From: Patescibacteria group bacterium
GTDB lineage: Bacteria > Patescibacteriota > Minisyncoccia > UBA6257 > HR35
Assembly (NCBI GenBank): GCA_030549895.1
Contig: JAUQQM010000001.1
Coordinates: forward strand, 1-44,090
Direction: 5' to 3'
Length of the DNA stretch: 44,090 nt
Shown in pieces: positions 15,148-22,982 of the stretch. The notes under the pieces were generated by a model. It saw only the letters and a list, made by a program, of their open reading frames with translations. It made no database searches and was not told where the DNA came from. A program made the position numbers and the translations under genes. How positions within the stretch are numbered: position 1 is the first letter of the stretch; each line of letters opens with the position of its first letter.

Positions 15148-18100
15148 TTAGTGTTGGTAAGTGTAGCTTAACTGAGTACCTGGATTAAGCGTAGAATCAA
15201 GATTTATTCCAGTAGCTACACCATCTCCAAATTGGAAGCTATCAACTCTAAATGTGGTGCTATAAGTACCTTGAGCAGATTTTTCACTTACATTAACAAG
15301 TCTCAAGGTGTAATTCTTTGCACCAGAAATATCTCTATTATTAAAGTTAATCACATATAGTTTAGATGTATCCCCTTCATTCCAACTTACTTGAGAACTG
15401 GTAGCTATTAAATTACCACCATCATAAACTTCAAGAACTGTATTAGTGGAGGTTGTAATTTTATTACTAGTTACAGTAAAGGTAGCTGTACCTAATTTAA
15501 TTGAATCAACATTGCTTTCTTTTATTATTGGAGTCAAAGCTAGAGTTACAAAGTTCGTACCAAAACTCCAACCACTCACAGGTTTAACTTCAACTTTTAG
15601 ATTTCCTCTATAAACTGTCATTTGATTTCCTACAAGAGCACTAGTAGTTGTAGTAATTTGCTGAGAAGAATCAACTCCTCTATAAACAATCTCGGTAATA
15701 GCTGGTGTAATTGTTGCAGGAGTATTAATATTAACTGAAGAGTAGGCTGCCACACTTGATTTCAAAGAAAGAACTTTCTCGCTATTAGCATTTACCACAA
15801 AATTAAGACCTGTAAATCTGATGGTTGATGTTTCTGAACCTATATTTTCCCAACCGTATCGAGTTTCGCTTATTTGACCATCTGTAAGAGTTAGATTATA
15901 AAAGTAACCAGGCTTTGTTGTTGAAGCTCTAACAACTATTTCTTCTATCTTTATATTCTCTTCTTTGCTTGCTGAAAGTTTAATCCTTAAAAGTTCTTCA
16001 CCAGTTGAATTAGTAACTAAGTAACGAGAGACTGGAGTATCTGAATGAAGAGCGAAGTTCAAACTACCACTTTCAGTTACTGTTATCTGTTGACCAGCAA
16101 TTGATGGAGATCCAGAGTTACCACTTGGAGTGATGTAAGAAATTGTAGCTGTAGAGACTATTGGAGTTCCTGTTGGAGCTGAAGTTAAGATATCAGCGTA
16201 AACTTCAATAATCTTTTGAGTTCCTTTAGAAACATTAACATTGACAGAAAAGTTTTCAGAAGAAGCTGGAACAACTCTTACATCATTTGGAGCTAAAGAA
16301 ATTCTTAGATTTCTATAAGCAGTTGTTGTAGAAAGACTAATTTGGACTGAAGTAATAGTAAGATCTTCATATTGAGAAGCACTAACAACATAAGAACCAA
16401 TTTTAGCTCCTACTTTTCCTTTTACAAATGACTGATCTCCATAAGAAGAATCTTTTGCCACAGTAGCTTGACCAGTAACTACACTCACACTATCTGCGCT
16501 CATATCACTACTTGGAACAGAAATAAGATTTAATGATTGAGTACCCTGAGCATTATTTGATCCTCCGAGTAATGTTAAAGTAATCGATCTACCACTACTT
16601 GGCTCACTTGTATTCCCTGGATCAGTCAAATCAGCCCATACTTCTAAAATAGCTTTTTGTCCTGGATAAACTACAAAGTTAAGATTATTAAATTCAGTAC
16701 CACTAGAGGAGGTTGAAATGTTAAGAGTAGGACCAACTTGTGAGTTATTTAGATACAAAGCACCATTTCTTAAACCAAAACTTGCTCCAGTAAAGGTAAC
16801 TCTTAATTTTAAGGTTTCTACTTTAACTGGTTCACCATAAGCATTCAATTCAAATTTTCCAATAACTGTTCTTGAGTCTTTGACGACATAAGGAGAACTA
16901 AGAGGTAGTCTTTGTATTACTAACTGACCACCTTGAATTGTTAAGGTTCCAGTATTTCTTGGCGTTCCTGTAATTTCAACACCTGCATTGTATTGAGAAT
17001 CAACAACATCAAAGTCAGATGGATATCTTAAAGAGAAAGAAAATTGTCTTGTAGAACCACCAACAATATCAGCTCTTACTTCGAAGTTTCTGTTTCCGGT
17101 CTTTAAAGTAATTGGTGATTGAGGCTTGAAAACAACATAAGAGCCCTCCCAAGAACCATCAGCTATTTTTTGACCATCAATGTAAAGGGCAAAATTTTGA
17201 AGATCCTGTTGACTAACAGAACCAATCAATCTTAATCTTAAACCTTTAAATAAGACTTCTCTATTATTTACCTGAACTTGATCACGATAAACTGTATAAG
17301 CCATTGAACCAGCATTTACTGTTCCGCTTGTTGGTTGAACTGTACCGGTGAAAGAAATATTAGCAAAATCTGATGGCTTTGAAGCTATTTGGAAGTTAAA
17401 ACCTCTTATTGGGAAATTACCAGTTGCTGTTACCCCAGAAATGTCACTGGCACTTTCAAGAGAAAAACCAACTGTCTGACCAGAAGTTCCACTACTTACA
17501 TCTGCAACCACAGAAAATGTAGCACTACTACCTGCTGGGATTTTTACGCTTAAACCAGTAAAGTTAGCATAATTTTGAGTTACTGAGGCAGGATCAGATA
17601 CTCTTTCATTATTTACATAAAGATAAACATTCTTTAAAGAATAATCAGAAGAAACTCCGGTTCTTTTAAGTTTTAACCCACTAATTGTCACTTCACTATT
17701 TGTACCATTAGAGACAATAAATTTAAGTAAGACAGCTCCTGATTGAGTCTCAATTAGAGTTCCTCCTGTTGGATTGTCAGAAGCTAAACTAACACTAACT
17801 TCTCCGCTTGGAGTTGGTGCTTGGCTAGGTTGACCCTGTTGGCTAAGTAATGTTAAAAGTAATGGTAAGATAGCCTGCAATTGAGGATTACCTTGGGCTA
17901 ATTGTTGTAAAAGCCCTATTAAAGCTGCTTGCTGGTTAGGTGATGGCTGTTGTTGAGCTGCCCCAGCACCATAAAGTTCATTTGCTTTTGCTCTGGTAAC
18001 TGGACCAAAGACACCTGTTTGACTAATTCCATATTTTTTCTGAAATGCTTTTACAGCTTCAACTGTAAGTGGTCCATAATAACCAGTAAGTTTATCTTTA

Positions 18101-18306
18101 TCTAAAATATTCTCACAATAAGCTAACATTTCCTGAAGATCTCTTACTTGAGAATCTTTCAAACCTTTATATAGGGTCTTTGTAAAATTATATTGACCTG
18201 CTCGACAACTTTGAGCAAGTGGAGATTTTAAACTTGGAACTAATAGCCAAGTTATCACAGCCACTGTTAGGATTATTGAAGTGGCTTTTAAAGTATTTTT
18301 ACTCAT
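15148..18306 (-). CDS. Giant secreted surface protein, putative S-layer, with peptidoglycan-binding domain
   Basis: 1052 aa from the ATG at 18306 (an in-frame ATG at 18429 would add 41 residues). I choose 18306 because it starts a normal signal peptide, MSKNTLKATSIILTVAVITW, while the extension has no function I can see and covers a hairpin. Next is a PG_binding_1 domain (about 40-115: LKDSQVRDLQEMLAYCEN, GYYGPLTVEAVKAFQKKYG), then a Gln/Pro-rich linker. About 900 residues of repeated Ser/Thr-rich beta-sandwich (Ig-like) domains follow, with recurrent phrases such as NFTGL, NNLNFVV and TLSGLKLK-like strands. There are almost no Cys or His. Such proteins are typical Parcubacteria S-layer candidates; S-layer function is inference. 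It has its own promoter and strong terminator. Confidence 0.85.
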   Translation of the reverse strand: MSKNTLKATSIILTVAVITWLLVPSLKSPLAQSCRAGQYNFTKTLYKGLKDSQVRDLQEMLAYCENILDKDKLTGYYGPLTVEAVKAFQKKYGISQTGVFGPVTRAKANELYGAGAAQQQPSPNQQAALIGLLQQLAQGNPQLQAILPLLLTLLSQQGQPSQAPTPSGEVSVSLASDNPTGGTLIETQSGAVLLKFIVSNGTNSEVTISGLKLKRTGVSSDYSLKNVYLYVNNERVSDPASVTQNYANFTGLSVKIPAGSSATFSVVADVSSGTSGQTVGFSLESASDISGVTATGNFPIRGFNFQIASKPSDFANISFTGTVQPTSGTVNAGSMAYTVYRDQVQVNNREVLFKGLRLRLIGSVSQQDLQNFALYIDGQKIADGSWEGSYVVFKPQSPITLKTGNRNFEVRADIVGGSTRQFSFSLRYPSDFDVVDSQYNAGVEITGTPRNTGTLTIQGGQLVIQRLPLSSPYVVKDSRTVIGKFELNAYGEPVKVETLKLRVTFTGASFGLRNGALYLNNSQVGPTLNISTSSSGTEFNNLNFVVYPGQKAILEVWADLTDPGNTSEPSSGRSITLTLLGGSNNAQGTQSLNLISVPSSDMSADSVSVVTGQATVAKDSSYGDQSFVKGKVGAKIGSYVVSASQYEDLTITSVQISLSTTTAYRNLRISLAPNDVRVVPASSENFSVNVNVSKGTQKIIEVYADILTSAPTGTPIVSTATISYITPSGNSGSPSIAGQQITVTESGSLNFALHSDTPVSRYLVTNSTGEELLRIKLSASKEENIKIEEIVVRASTTKPGYFYNLTLTDGQISETRYGWENIGSETSTIRFTGLNFVVNANSEKVLSLKSSVAAYSSVNINTPATITPAITEIVYRGVDSSQQITTTTSALVGNQMTVYRGNLKVEVKPVSGWSFGTNFVTLALTPIIKESNVDSIKLGTATFTVTSNKITTSTNTVLEVYDGGNLIATSSQVSWNEGDTSKLYVINFNNRDISGAKNYTLRLVNVSEKSAQGTYSTTFRVDSFQFGDGVATGINLDSTLNPGTQLSYTYQH

Positions 18307-18324
18307 AAATTTTTTTATTTTTCC

Positions 18325-18353
18325 CTGGCTTCCAAAAATTTTTGGAAAACCAG
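18325..18353 (-). promoter_or_regulatory. Long hairpin in the 5' leader of the S-layer-like gene
   Basis: The perfect 18-bp palindrome TTCCAAAAATTTTTGGAA (18330-18347) is extended by CTGG (18325-18328) pairing with CCAG (18350-18353) across small bulges. It lies 19 nt before the ATG at 18306, within the 130-nt leader predicted from the promoter at 18446. Stabilising leader hairpins are known in S-layer mRNAs of other bacteria; here the role is inferred. Confidence 0.5.
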
Positions 18354-18445
18354 AGAATTTGTTACTAAAATTGATAAAATTATAAAGGATATTATAAAAT
18401 TTTGTCAACTGTGAATAACTTTTACTCATAATCTAACTTATTGAA

Positions 18446-18454
18446 ATTATAACA
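18446..18454 (-). promoter_or_regulatory. Extended -10 promoter of the S-layer-like gene
   Basis: The minus strand reads TATGTTATAAT with TG and a perfect TATAAT. The predicted start near 18439 leaves a leader of about 130 nt before ATG 18306. The alternative ATG at 18429 would lie 16 nt downstream of the -10, unlike the 5-7 nt of the leaderless genes here. Confidence 0.6.
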
Positions 18455-18480
18455 TACAATTAATTTGATGCAAATTAGAT

Positions 18481-18489
18481 TGTGGATAA
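18481..18489 (-). promoter_or_regulatory. Consensus DnaA box
   Basis: The minus strand reads TTATCCACA, a perfect DnaA box. A one-mismatch TTATTCACA lies at 18410-18418 on the same strand. A single pair between divergent promoters is more likely a DnaA regulatory site (or chance) than an origin. Confidence 0.35.
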
Positions 18490-18491
18490 GT

Positions 18492-18497
18492 TATAAT
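18492..18497 (+). promoter_or_regulatory. -10 element of tRNA-Pro
   Basis: TATAAT in AAGTTATAAT ends 9 nt before tRNA-Pro. It overlaps the edge of the DnaA box region. Confidence 0.6.
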
Positions 18498-18506
18498 TTT
18501 TTATTA

Positions 18507-18577
18507 CGGGCTGTAGGATAACGGTAGTCCGCTGCCTTGGGGTGGCAGTAGACCGGGTTCAACTCCCGGCAGCCCGA
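18507..18577 (+). tRNA. tRNA-Pro (anticodon GGG)
   Basis: 71 nt. The acceptor CGGGCTG pairs with CAGCCCG, giving the C1:G72 pair typical of proline tRNA. The anticodon stem is CTGCC/GGCAG with loop TTGGGGT. The T arm is CCGGG-TTCAACT-CCCGG and the discriminator is A. It is convergent with the O-antigen-ligase-like gene, 3 nt away. Confidence 0.95.
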
Positions 18578-18580
18578 AAG

Positions 18581-20344
18581 CTAGGGTAGTTCTAAGTCTA
18601 AATCTTGATAACCTGATTGTCTTAAATTTTCTTTTAGTAAAGGGTAAAATTTTTCGAAAAATTTAAATTCTTGAGATTTCCTCTTTAAATAATTTATTGC
18701 TTGTTGAGGATCATTTTTAATATTAATAAAGTAGTTAAGAGCAACTAAAACTGCATGAGGATAATTTGGAAATTCTTTTATATAAAATTCTATTTGTCTT
18801 TTTACAAATTCTTTTTCCTCATCTTTTAAGGATGGATAAATATAAGAGCTTAAATTCATATAAAGGGAAGAAGTTCTTAAATCTGATTTTTCTTTTAGAT
18901 ATTGATTTCTTACTACCTCGTAAAAAAGAGAAACTTCATTTAGTTTCATTTTTGAGAGTTCTTTTAAAAACATAGAACCAACATGAACAACAAGTTCTGC
19001 ATCATAAGGTCCTACTTTAGGAAAAGAATCAACAAATTTCTCTAGGCTTGGATTTCTTATATTATCAATTACAAGCCTAATCTGAAAGAAATTTACAACG
19101 CTTAATACAATCATTAAAACTGCTAAGGCTGGCCTTAAAAGAATAAAATTAAACTCTTTTGGAGATTTATGAAAATGACTCGAAATCCAAGCACAAAAGC
19201 CAAAAAACACAATCCAAGTATACTGAATGTCGAAAATAAAAAAGTTATTAACAAAAAAAGCACCAAATAAAGCTAAAAGTGACGGTAAAATTCTTTTTTC
19301 AAGTTTTATAATTGCTAAAATTAAAGAGAAAAATAAAAATAAGTAACTTAAAAATCCAAAAATTCCTTGAGTGGCTAAAAGTTCAACATATTTGTTATGA
19401 GCTCTATCAAAAATTGCTTGTTCAATTTCTAAAAGTCTTGGATTTAAAAATTTGCCAAATATATAAGGAGAAGATTCTGGTCCATAACCAAAGAATGGTC
19501 TTTCCAGCCAACCATTAAGAAAAATTTTCCAAACTAAAAGCCTGGTAAGACTGCTTCCTACAATTTTCCCATGTAAAATCTCAGAAACTCTTGAAAGAAT
19601 AACTAAAGGAAACTTTTCTGGAGGGATAATTGCTAGAATTAAAATAAAGACTCCTAGAAAAACTAAAAATAAAATTTTAAAAATTCTTGGAAATTTTAAA
19701 AAAGCATAAAGAGAAATACCAAAAAGAAAACCCAAAAAGGCACTCCTTGTCTGTGAAATTAAAAGAAGCAAAATACCAAAAATAAGTCCTAAAATTGAAA
19801 TTATCTTTAAAAATATATCTTTACTTTCTTTTTTCCAATCTAAACAAAAAAGAGAAATAAAAAAAGTTAGCATCCCTACAATTCCCATATAAGCTCCATT
19901 TCCCATTATTCCTTCTGGTCTTATTTTAGGATTTTTAATCCAGGCTGGCAGAACATCAAGAGTAGCTACAATCCCGAAAATTATAAAAGATATCAAGAAT
20001 ATAGTTAAAGCATCTTTTTTATTTTTAAAAATTTCCCTCAAAATTAAAAATAAAATTAAATAAAAAAATAAAGAAATAAATCCCTCCATTCTTTCAGCAT
20101 TACCCCAAAAAGCTCTATAAGGAGAAATTGAAAGAATAGTACTTATAAAAGTAGAAATAAAAAAAAGGAAAACGCCTAGAAAAATTTTCTCTTTAAAATC
20201 AAAAGTTAATTTTTTTACAGTCAAAAGACCAATTGCTGTTAGAACCCTTAAAGAAAGAGCTTTAAAAGTAATAAAAGGAAAAAACATAAAATTAGCAACA
20301 AGATAGTTTGAGGCCGGTATTAAAAACAAAAGAAGGCTTTCCAT
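18581..20344 (-). CDS. O-antigen ligase/polymerase (Wzy-like) membrane protein
   Basis: 587 aa with about 10-12 hydrophobic membrane segments in the first 430 residues. The Wzy_C-type core loop is visible (WLERPFFGYGPES ... FDRAHNKYVELLATQGIFG, with the conserved Arg/His region). A soluble helical C-terminal tail of about 150 residues, TPR-like in feel, follows. The family joins or polymerises lipid-linked glycans at the outer face of the membrane, or glycosylates proteins. It begins 4 nt after rpsQ, so it rides on the ribosomal operon. Possible substrates are cell-surface glycans or the neighbouring S-layer-like protein; that is inference. Confidence 0.88.
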   Translation of the reverse strand: MESLLLFLIPASNYLVANFMFFPFITFKALSLRVLTAIGLLTVKKLTFDFKEKIFLGVFLFFISTFISTILSISPYRAFWGNAERMEGFISLFFYLILFLILREIFKNKKDALTIFLISFIIFGIVATLDVLPAWIKNPKIRPEGIMGNGAYMGIVGMLTFFISLFCLDWKKESKDIFLKIISILGLIFGILLLLISQTRSAFLGFLFGISLYAFLKFPRIFKILFLVFLGVFILILAIIPPEKFPLVILSRVSEILHGKIVGSSLTRLLVWKIFLNGWLERPFFGYGPESSPYIFGKFLNPRLLEIEQAIFDRAHNKYVELLATQGIFGFLSYLFLFFSLILAIIKLEKRILPSLLALFGAFFVNNFFIFDIQYTWIVFFGFCAWISSHFHKSPKEFNFILLRPALAVLMIVLSVVNFFQIRLVIDNIRNPSLEKFVDSFPKVGPYDAELVVHVGSMFLKELSKMKLNEVSLFYEVVRNQYLKEKSDLRTSSLYMNLSSYIYPSLKDEEKEFVKRQIEFYIKEFPNYPHAVLVALNYFINIKNDPQQAINYLKRKSQEFKFFEKFYPLLKENLRQSGYQDLDLELP

Positions 20345-20348
20345 AAAA

Positions 20349-20600
20349 TTAAAGAATCTTTACAATTTTAAAGTGTTTCTCTTTGCTTAGAGGTCTTGTT
20401 TCTTCAATAACGACTTTATCTCCAACCTTAGTTTTATTGTACTCGTCATGAGCCTTAAACTTTCTTTTAACTTTAATATATTTTTTATAGAGAGGATGTT
20501 GAAAAACTCTAACAACTTCAACAACTCTTGTTTTTTGCATTTTATCAGAAACTACTGTACCAATAAACCTTTTTTTAATTTTTTTGTTTTTTTCTTTCAT
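20349..20600 (-). CDS. rpsQ: 30S ribosomal protein uS17
   Basis: 83 aa. Typical uS17: [54 protein letters not shown]. It binds the 5' domain of 16S rRNA. Its start overlaps rpmC by 26 nt, more than the usual 1-4 nt. In most bacteria rplN and rplX follow; here an O-antigen-ligase-like gene does. Confidence 0.97.
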   Translation of the reverse strand: MKEKNKKIKKRFIGTVVSDKMQKTRVVEVVRVFQHPLYKKYIKVKRKFKAHDEYNKTKVGDKVVIEETRPLSKEKHFKIVKIL

Positions 20601-20772
20601 TGATAATTGTCAAAATCCTAGCAATGTCTTTTTTAATTAATTTTAATATTTTAACATTCTTTGTCTTACCTTGTTTTAAATTCAAATATTCCTCTTGAAA
20701 TTTTTTTCTAAGATCAGAAAGTAATTTTGAAAGTTCTTGATCTGTTTTTTGTCTTAATTCTTTTGCTTTCAT
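20575..20772 (-). CDS. rpmC: 50S ribosomal protein uL29
   Basis: 65 aa, two-helix uL29: [37 protein letters not shown], then [13 protein letters not shown]. It lies near the exit tunnel and binds 23S rRNA. It overlaps rplP by 4 nt (ATGA-type) and rpsQ by 26 nt, giving tight translational coupling. Confidence 0.95.
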   Translation of the reverse strand: MKAKELRQKTDQELSKLLSDLRKKFQEEYLNLKQGKTKNVKILKLIKKDIARILTIINERKKQKN

Positions 20773-21173
20773 TTTTTAACAAACTTAGTTTTAATGCCAA
20801 GTTTATAATGAACTTGTTTTAAAAACTTTCTTGCTTCAGTTTCGGAAATTCCATCAAGTTCAACAATTATCTTGCCTCCTTGAATTGGAGAGACATAATG
20901 ATCAACATCCCCTTTACCTCCGCCTAAAGTAACCTCTGGTGGTTTTTTTGTCACTGGCTGATGAGGAAATATCCTTAACCAATATTTTGCTCCTTTTGGT
21001 AATTTTTGAAGTACTTTAACAATAGAATCTAGCTGAGCACCACTAAGCCAACGAGTCTCAAGAGCTTTCAGTCCATAACTCCCGAAACAAAGTTCTGTTC
21101 CTTTAGTGGTAAGTTTTCTTTCTCTTGATCTACCTTTCTGAGATTTTCGATATTTCGTTTTTTTGGGTTGCAT
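20769..21173 (-). CDS. rplP: 50S ribosomal protein uL16
   Basis: 134 aa, near the normal length. Landmarks are MQPKKTKYRKSQKGR, CFGSYGLKALE and GGGKGDVDHYVSPIQGGKI. It helps shape the A/P-site and central protuberance of the large subunit. The start is secure because MQPKKTKYRK is the usual uL16 opening. It overlaps the end of the 93-aa gene by 44 nt. rpsC, normally upstream, is absent. Confidence 0.97.
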   Translation of the reverse strand: MQPKKTKYRKSQKGRSRERKLTTKGTELCFGSYGLKALETRWLSGAQLDSIVKVLQKLPKGAKYWLRIFPHQPVTKKPPEVTLGGGKGDVDHYVSPIQGGKIIVELDGISETEARKFLKQVHYKLGIKTKFVKK

Positions 21174-21411
21174 TTTGGCTTATTTTTTGGACCTGTTGGT
21201 CCAGAAAATTAGAAAATTGAAGATTTATTATTTTTATTTTTCTAAGAATTTTAAGTAAAAAGATATTTAAATTTAATTTTAAATTTTCTTCAATTTTTTC
21301 TAATCTTTCGCCTTCAAAACTAACGATATCAAGACTTATCAATTTTTTATGAGTTAAAACAACTAACACAGCCAGAATGAAAAGTATTAAAAATTCTAAA
21401 AAAATATTCAT
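21130..21411 (-). CDS. Small membrane protein inserted between tsf and rplP
   Basis: 93 aa, unknown. One N-terminal membrane helix (about 3-21: FLEFLILFILAVLVVLTHK), then an amphipathic, coiled-coil-prone tail. It starts inside the tsf stop codon (ATGA) and runs 44 nt into rplP in another frame. That coupling argues that it is real and translated. The C-terminal part is constrained by the overlapping rplP code. It may be a spacer or regulatory ORF rather than a functional protein. No family is recognised. Confidence 0.6.
   Translation of the reverse strand: MNIFLEFLILFILAVLVVLTHKKLISLDIVSFEGERLEKIEENLKLNLNIFLLKILRKIKIINLQFSNFLDQQVQKISQNATQKNEISKISER
21188..21203 (-). promoter_or_regulatory. 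Perfect hairpin 14 nt upstream of rplP
   Basis: TGGACC-TGTT-GGTCCA, a 6-bp perfect stem with 4-nt loop (loop AACA in the mRNA), lies inside the 93-aa reading frame. No T run follows on the transcribed strand, so it is not a terminator. It could affect rplP initiation or be a protein-binding site. Confidence 0.3.
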
Positions 21412-21989
21412 AATTCCAAAATATAAAATCTCCCAACTTGAATTTTTTCTCCAAACTTAAGGGAGTTTTCATTAATTAAGTCCTCAATCTTTAAATTTTG
21501 ATCTTTAATCCATGGTTGTTTTAAAAGGACAACTTCCTGATACCATTTTTCCATCTTACCATTAAGAATTTTTTCTTGAACATCTTTTGGTTTACTTAAA
21601 ATACTTGGATCTTGTTCAAGGACAATTTTTTTAAACTCCTCTTTTTCTTCCTGACTAATCTGGTCATCAGAAACATATTTTGGTTTCATTGAAGCAATCT
21701 GAAGAGCAATCTCATGAGCTAGTTTTTTAAACTCACTATTAGAGGCAACAAAGTCGGTTTCACATTTTAACTCAACAAGAACTCCAATTTTGCCTTGGTG
21801 GACATAACTTTCAATAATACCTGAGTTTGTTTGTTTTGTCCTTGAAGAAAATTTTAAAGCACCTTTCTTTCTAAGATAGTCTTTTGCTTTTTCAAGATCC
21901 CAGTTACTATTTTCAAGAGCTTCTTTACAAAGACTAAATGAGACTAAAGTTTCTTCTCTTAATTTTTTTATTAATTCATTTTTCTCCAT
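21408..21989 (-). CDS. tsf: Elongation factor Ts
   Basis: 193 aa, short compared with E. coli (283 aa) but near the compact form of many bacteria. It has an N-terminal UBA-like domain (LREETLVSFSLCKEALENSN, DYLRKKGA), a core with VELKCETDFVASNSEF (the TDFVA motif that contacts EF-Tu), and a short second subdomain. It regenerates EF-Tu-GTP. It follows rpsB after 1 nt, the conserved rpsB-tsf pair. Confidence 0.96.
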   Translation of the reverse strand: MEKNELIKKLREETLVSFSLCKEALENSNWDLEKAKDYLRKKGALKFSSRTKQTNSGIIESYVHQGKIGVLVELKCETDFVASNSEFKKLAHEIALQIASMKPKYVSDDQISQEEKEEFKKIVLEQDPSILSKPKDVQEKILNGKMEKWYQEVVLLKQPWIKDQNLKIEDLINENSLKFGEKIQVGRFYILEL

Positions 21990-21990
21990 G

Positions 21991-22704
21991 CTATATTTTT
22001 ATGCTCTCTTTAAGATAGTCAAGTAAAAATTTAATGCTTCTTGGAGCTTTGTCATTTGCTGGAATAATATATTCAACGCCTTCTGGGTCATTATCAGAAC
22101 CACAAATAGCTATTATTGGAATTTTCATCTTAAGTGCTTCTCTATGAGCTGTTTTGTGATTTTTAAAGCTCAAATCTACAATAAAAATTGCCCCTGGAAG
22201 CCTTTCCATATCTTTTACACCTTCATACATTTTAATAAGTTTTTCATATTCTCTTTGCATAGCTATTTTTTCTTTTGGAGGGTATTTTTCAATTTCCCCA
22301 CTTTTTATTTTCTCTTCTAAACTTTTAAGAAAATCTATTCTGGACTTAATAGTAACAAAATTTGTTAAAAAACCTCCTGGCCAGCGAAAAGTAATCCAAT
22401 ACTGACCCAAAAAATTAGCAACTTCTTTTACATAATTTGCTGCTGGTTTAGTACCGACAAAAAGAATTTTTTCTCCTTCCTTTATAAGTTTTGACATGAA
22501 TTGAGCAGCCTTATCAAGTAGCTCTTTAGTTTTGTCTAAGTTAAATATTTCTATATTACCAAGGGTTGGAAGATTAATTAGATATTCTTTCATTTTTGGA
22601 GAAGTGAGAGTTTTTTTTCTTCCATAGAAAACACCAGCTTCAATAAATTTTTGTAAAAGTTCTTGATCAATATTTTGGGCAAGTTGTGAAACTTCAATTT
22701 TCAT
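21991..22704 (-). CDS. rpsB: 30S ribosomal protein uS2
   Basis: 237 aa. Recognisable uS2: EAGVFYGRKKTLTSPKMKEY, FVGTKPAANYVKEVA, WITFRWPGGFLTNF, and DLSFKNHKTAHREALKMKIPI. First gene of a minus-strand operon rpsB-tsf-93 aa-rplP-rpmC-rpsQ-O-antigen ligase. The promoter at 22750-22758 gives a leader of about 40 nt, in contrast to the leaderless genes. The leader includes the divergent rpmE promoter. Confidence 0.97.
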   Translation of the reverse strand: MKIEVSQLAQNIDQELLQKFIEAGVFYGRKKTLTSPKMKEYLINLPTLGNIEIFNLDKTKELLDKAAQFMSKLIKEGEKILFVGTKPAANYVKEVANFLGQYWITFRWPGGFLTNFVTIKSRIDFLKSLEEKIKSGEIEKYPPKEKIAMQREYEKLIKMYEGVKDMERLPGAIFIVDLSFKNHKTAHREALKMKIPIIAICGSDNDPEGVEYIIPANDKAPRSIKFLLDYLKESIKI

Positions 22705-22708
22705 TTTA

Positions 22709-22717
22709 TGTTATAAT
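22709..22717 (+). promoter_or_regulatory. Extended -10 promoter of rpmE-prfA
   Basis: TGTTATAAT within TATGTTATAAT, with predicted start near 22724 and a leader of about 34 nt to rpmE. It lies downstream of (inside the transcript of) the divergent rpsB promoter. Confidence 0.65.
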
Positions 22718-22749
22718 TAAATTGCAATATTAAATTGGCGATAAATAAT

Positions 22750-22758
22750 ATTATACCA
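22750..22758 (-). promoter_or_regulatory. Extended -10 promoter of the rpsB operon
   Basis: The minus strand reads TGGTATAAT. It overlaps the first base of rpmE. Predicted start is near 22743, so the rpsB and rpmE transcripts overlap at their 5' ends by about 20 nt. Confidence 0.6.
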
Positions 22759-22958
22759 TGAAAAAAGGTATTCACCCCCAATATAAAAAAATGGAAATTG
22801 TCTGCGCTTGTAATAATAAATATTATACTTATGGGACAAAAGAAAAAATTGAGGTAGAAACTTGCTGGAAATGTCATCCTATTTTCATAGGTACTGAAGA
22901 GAAAAAAGCAATAGTTGGCCAGGTAGAAAAATTCCATCGAAGGTATAAGAAAAAATAA
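22758..22958 (+). CDS. rpmE: 50S ribosomal protein bL31, zinc-type
   Basis: 66 aa. It has MKKGIHPQYKK, CACNN and CWKCHPIFIGT, so four Cys as CxC and CxxC that can hold zinc. It bridges the subunits via 5S rRNA and uS13/uS19. The C-terminus is basic. It is followed after 24 nt by prfA, co-directional. Divergent from rpsB. Confidence 0.95.
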   Translation: MKKGIHPQYKKMEIVCACNNKYYTYGTKEKIEVETCWKCHPIFIGTEEKKAIVGQVEKFHRRYKKK

Positions 22959-22982
22959 AAATCTAAACTAAAAAATTTAAAA

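Noticed and set aside
18307-18429. 41-residue N-terminal extension of the S-layer-like protein
   Set aside because: It precedes a good signal peptide, covers a leader hairpin, and has unfavourable promoter spacing.
21188-21203. Hairpin as a terminator between tsf and rplP
   Set aside because: The transcribed strand has an A run, not a T run, after the stem, and the genes are coupled.
22701-22937. Minus-strand open frame across rpmE
   Set aside because: Antisense shadow of bL31, which is clearly coding on the plus strand.
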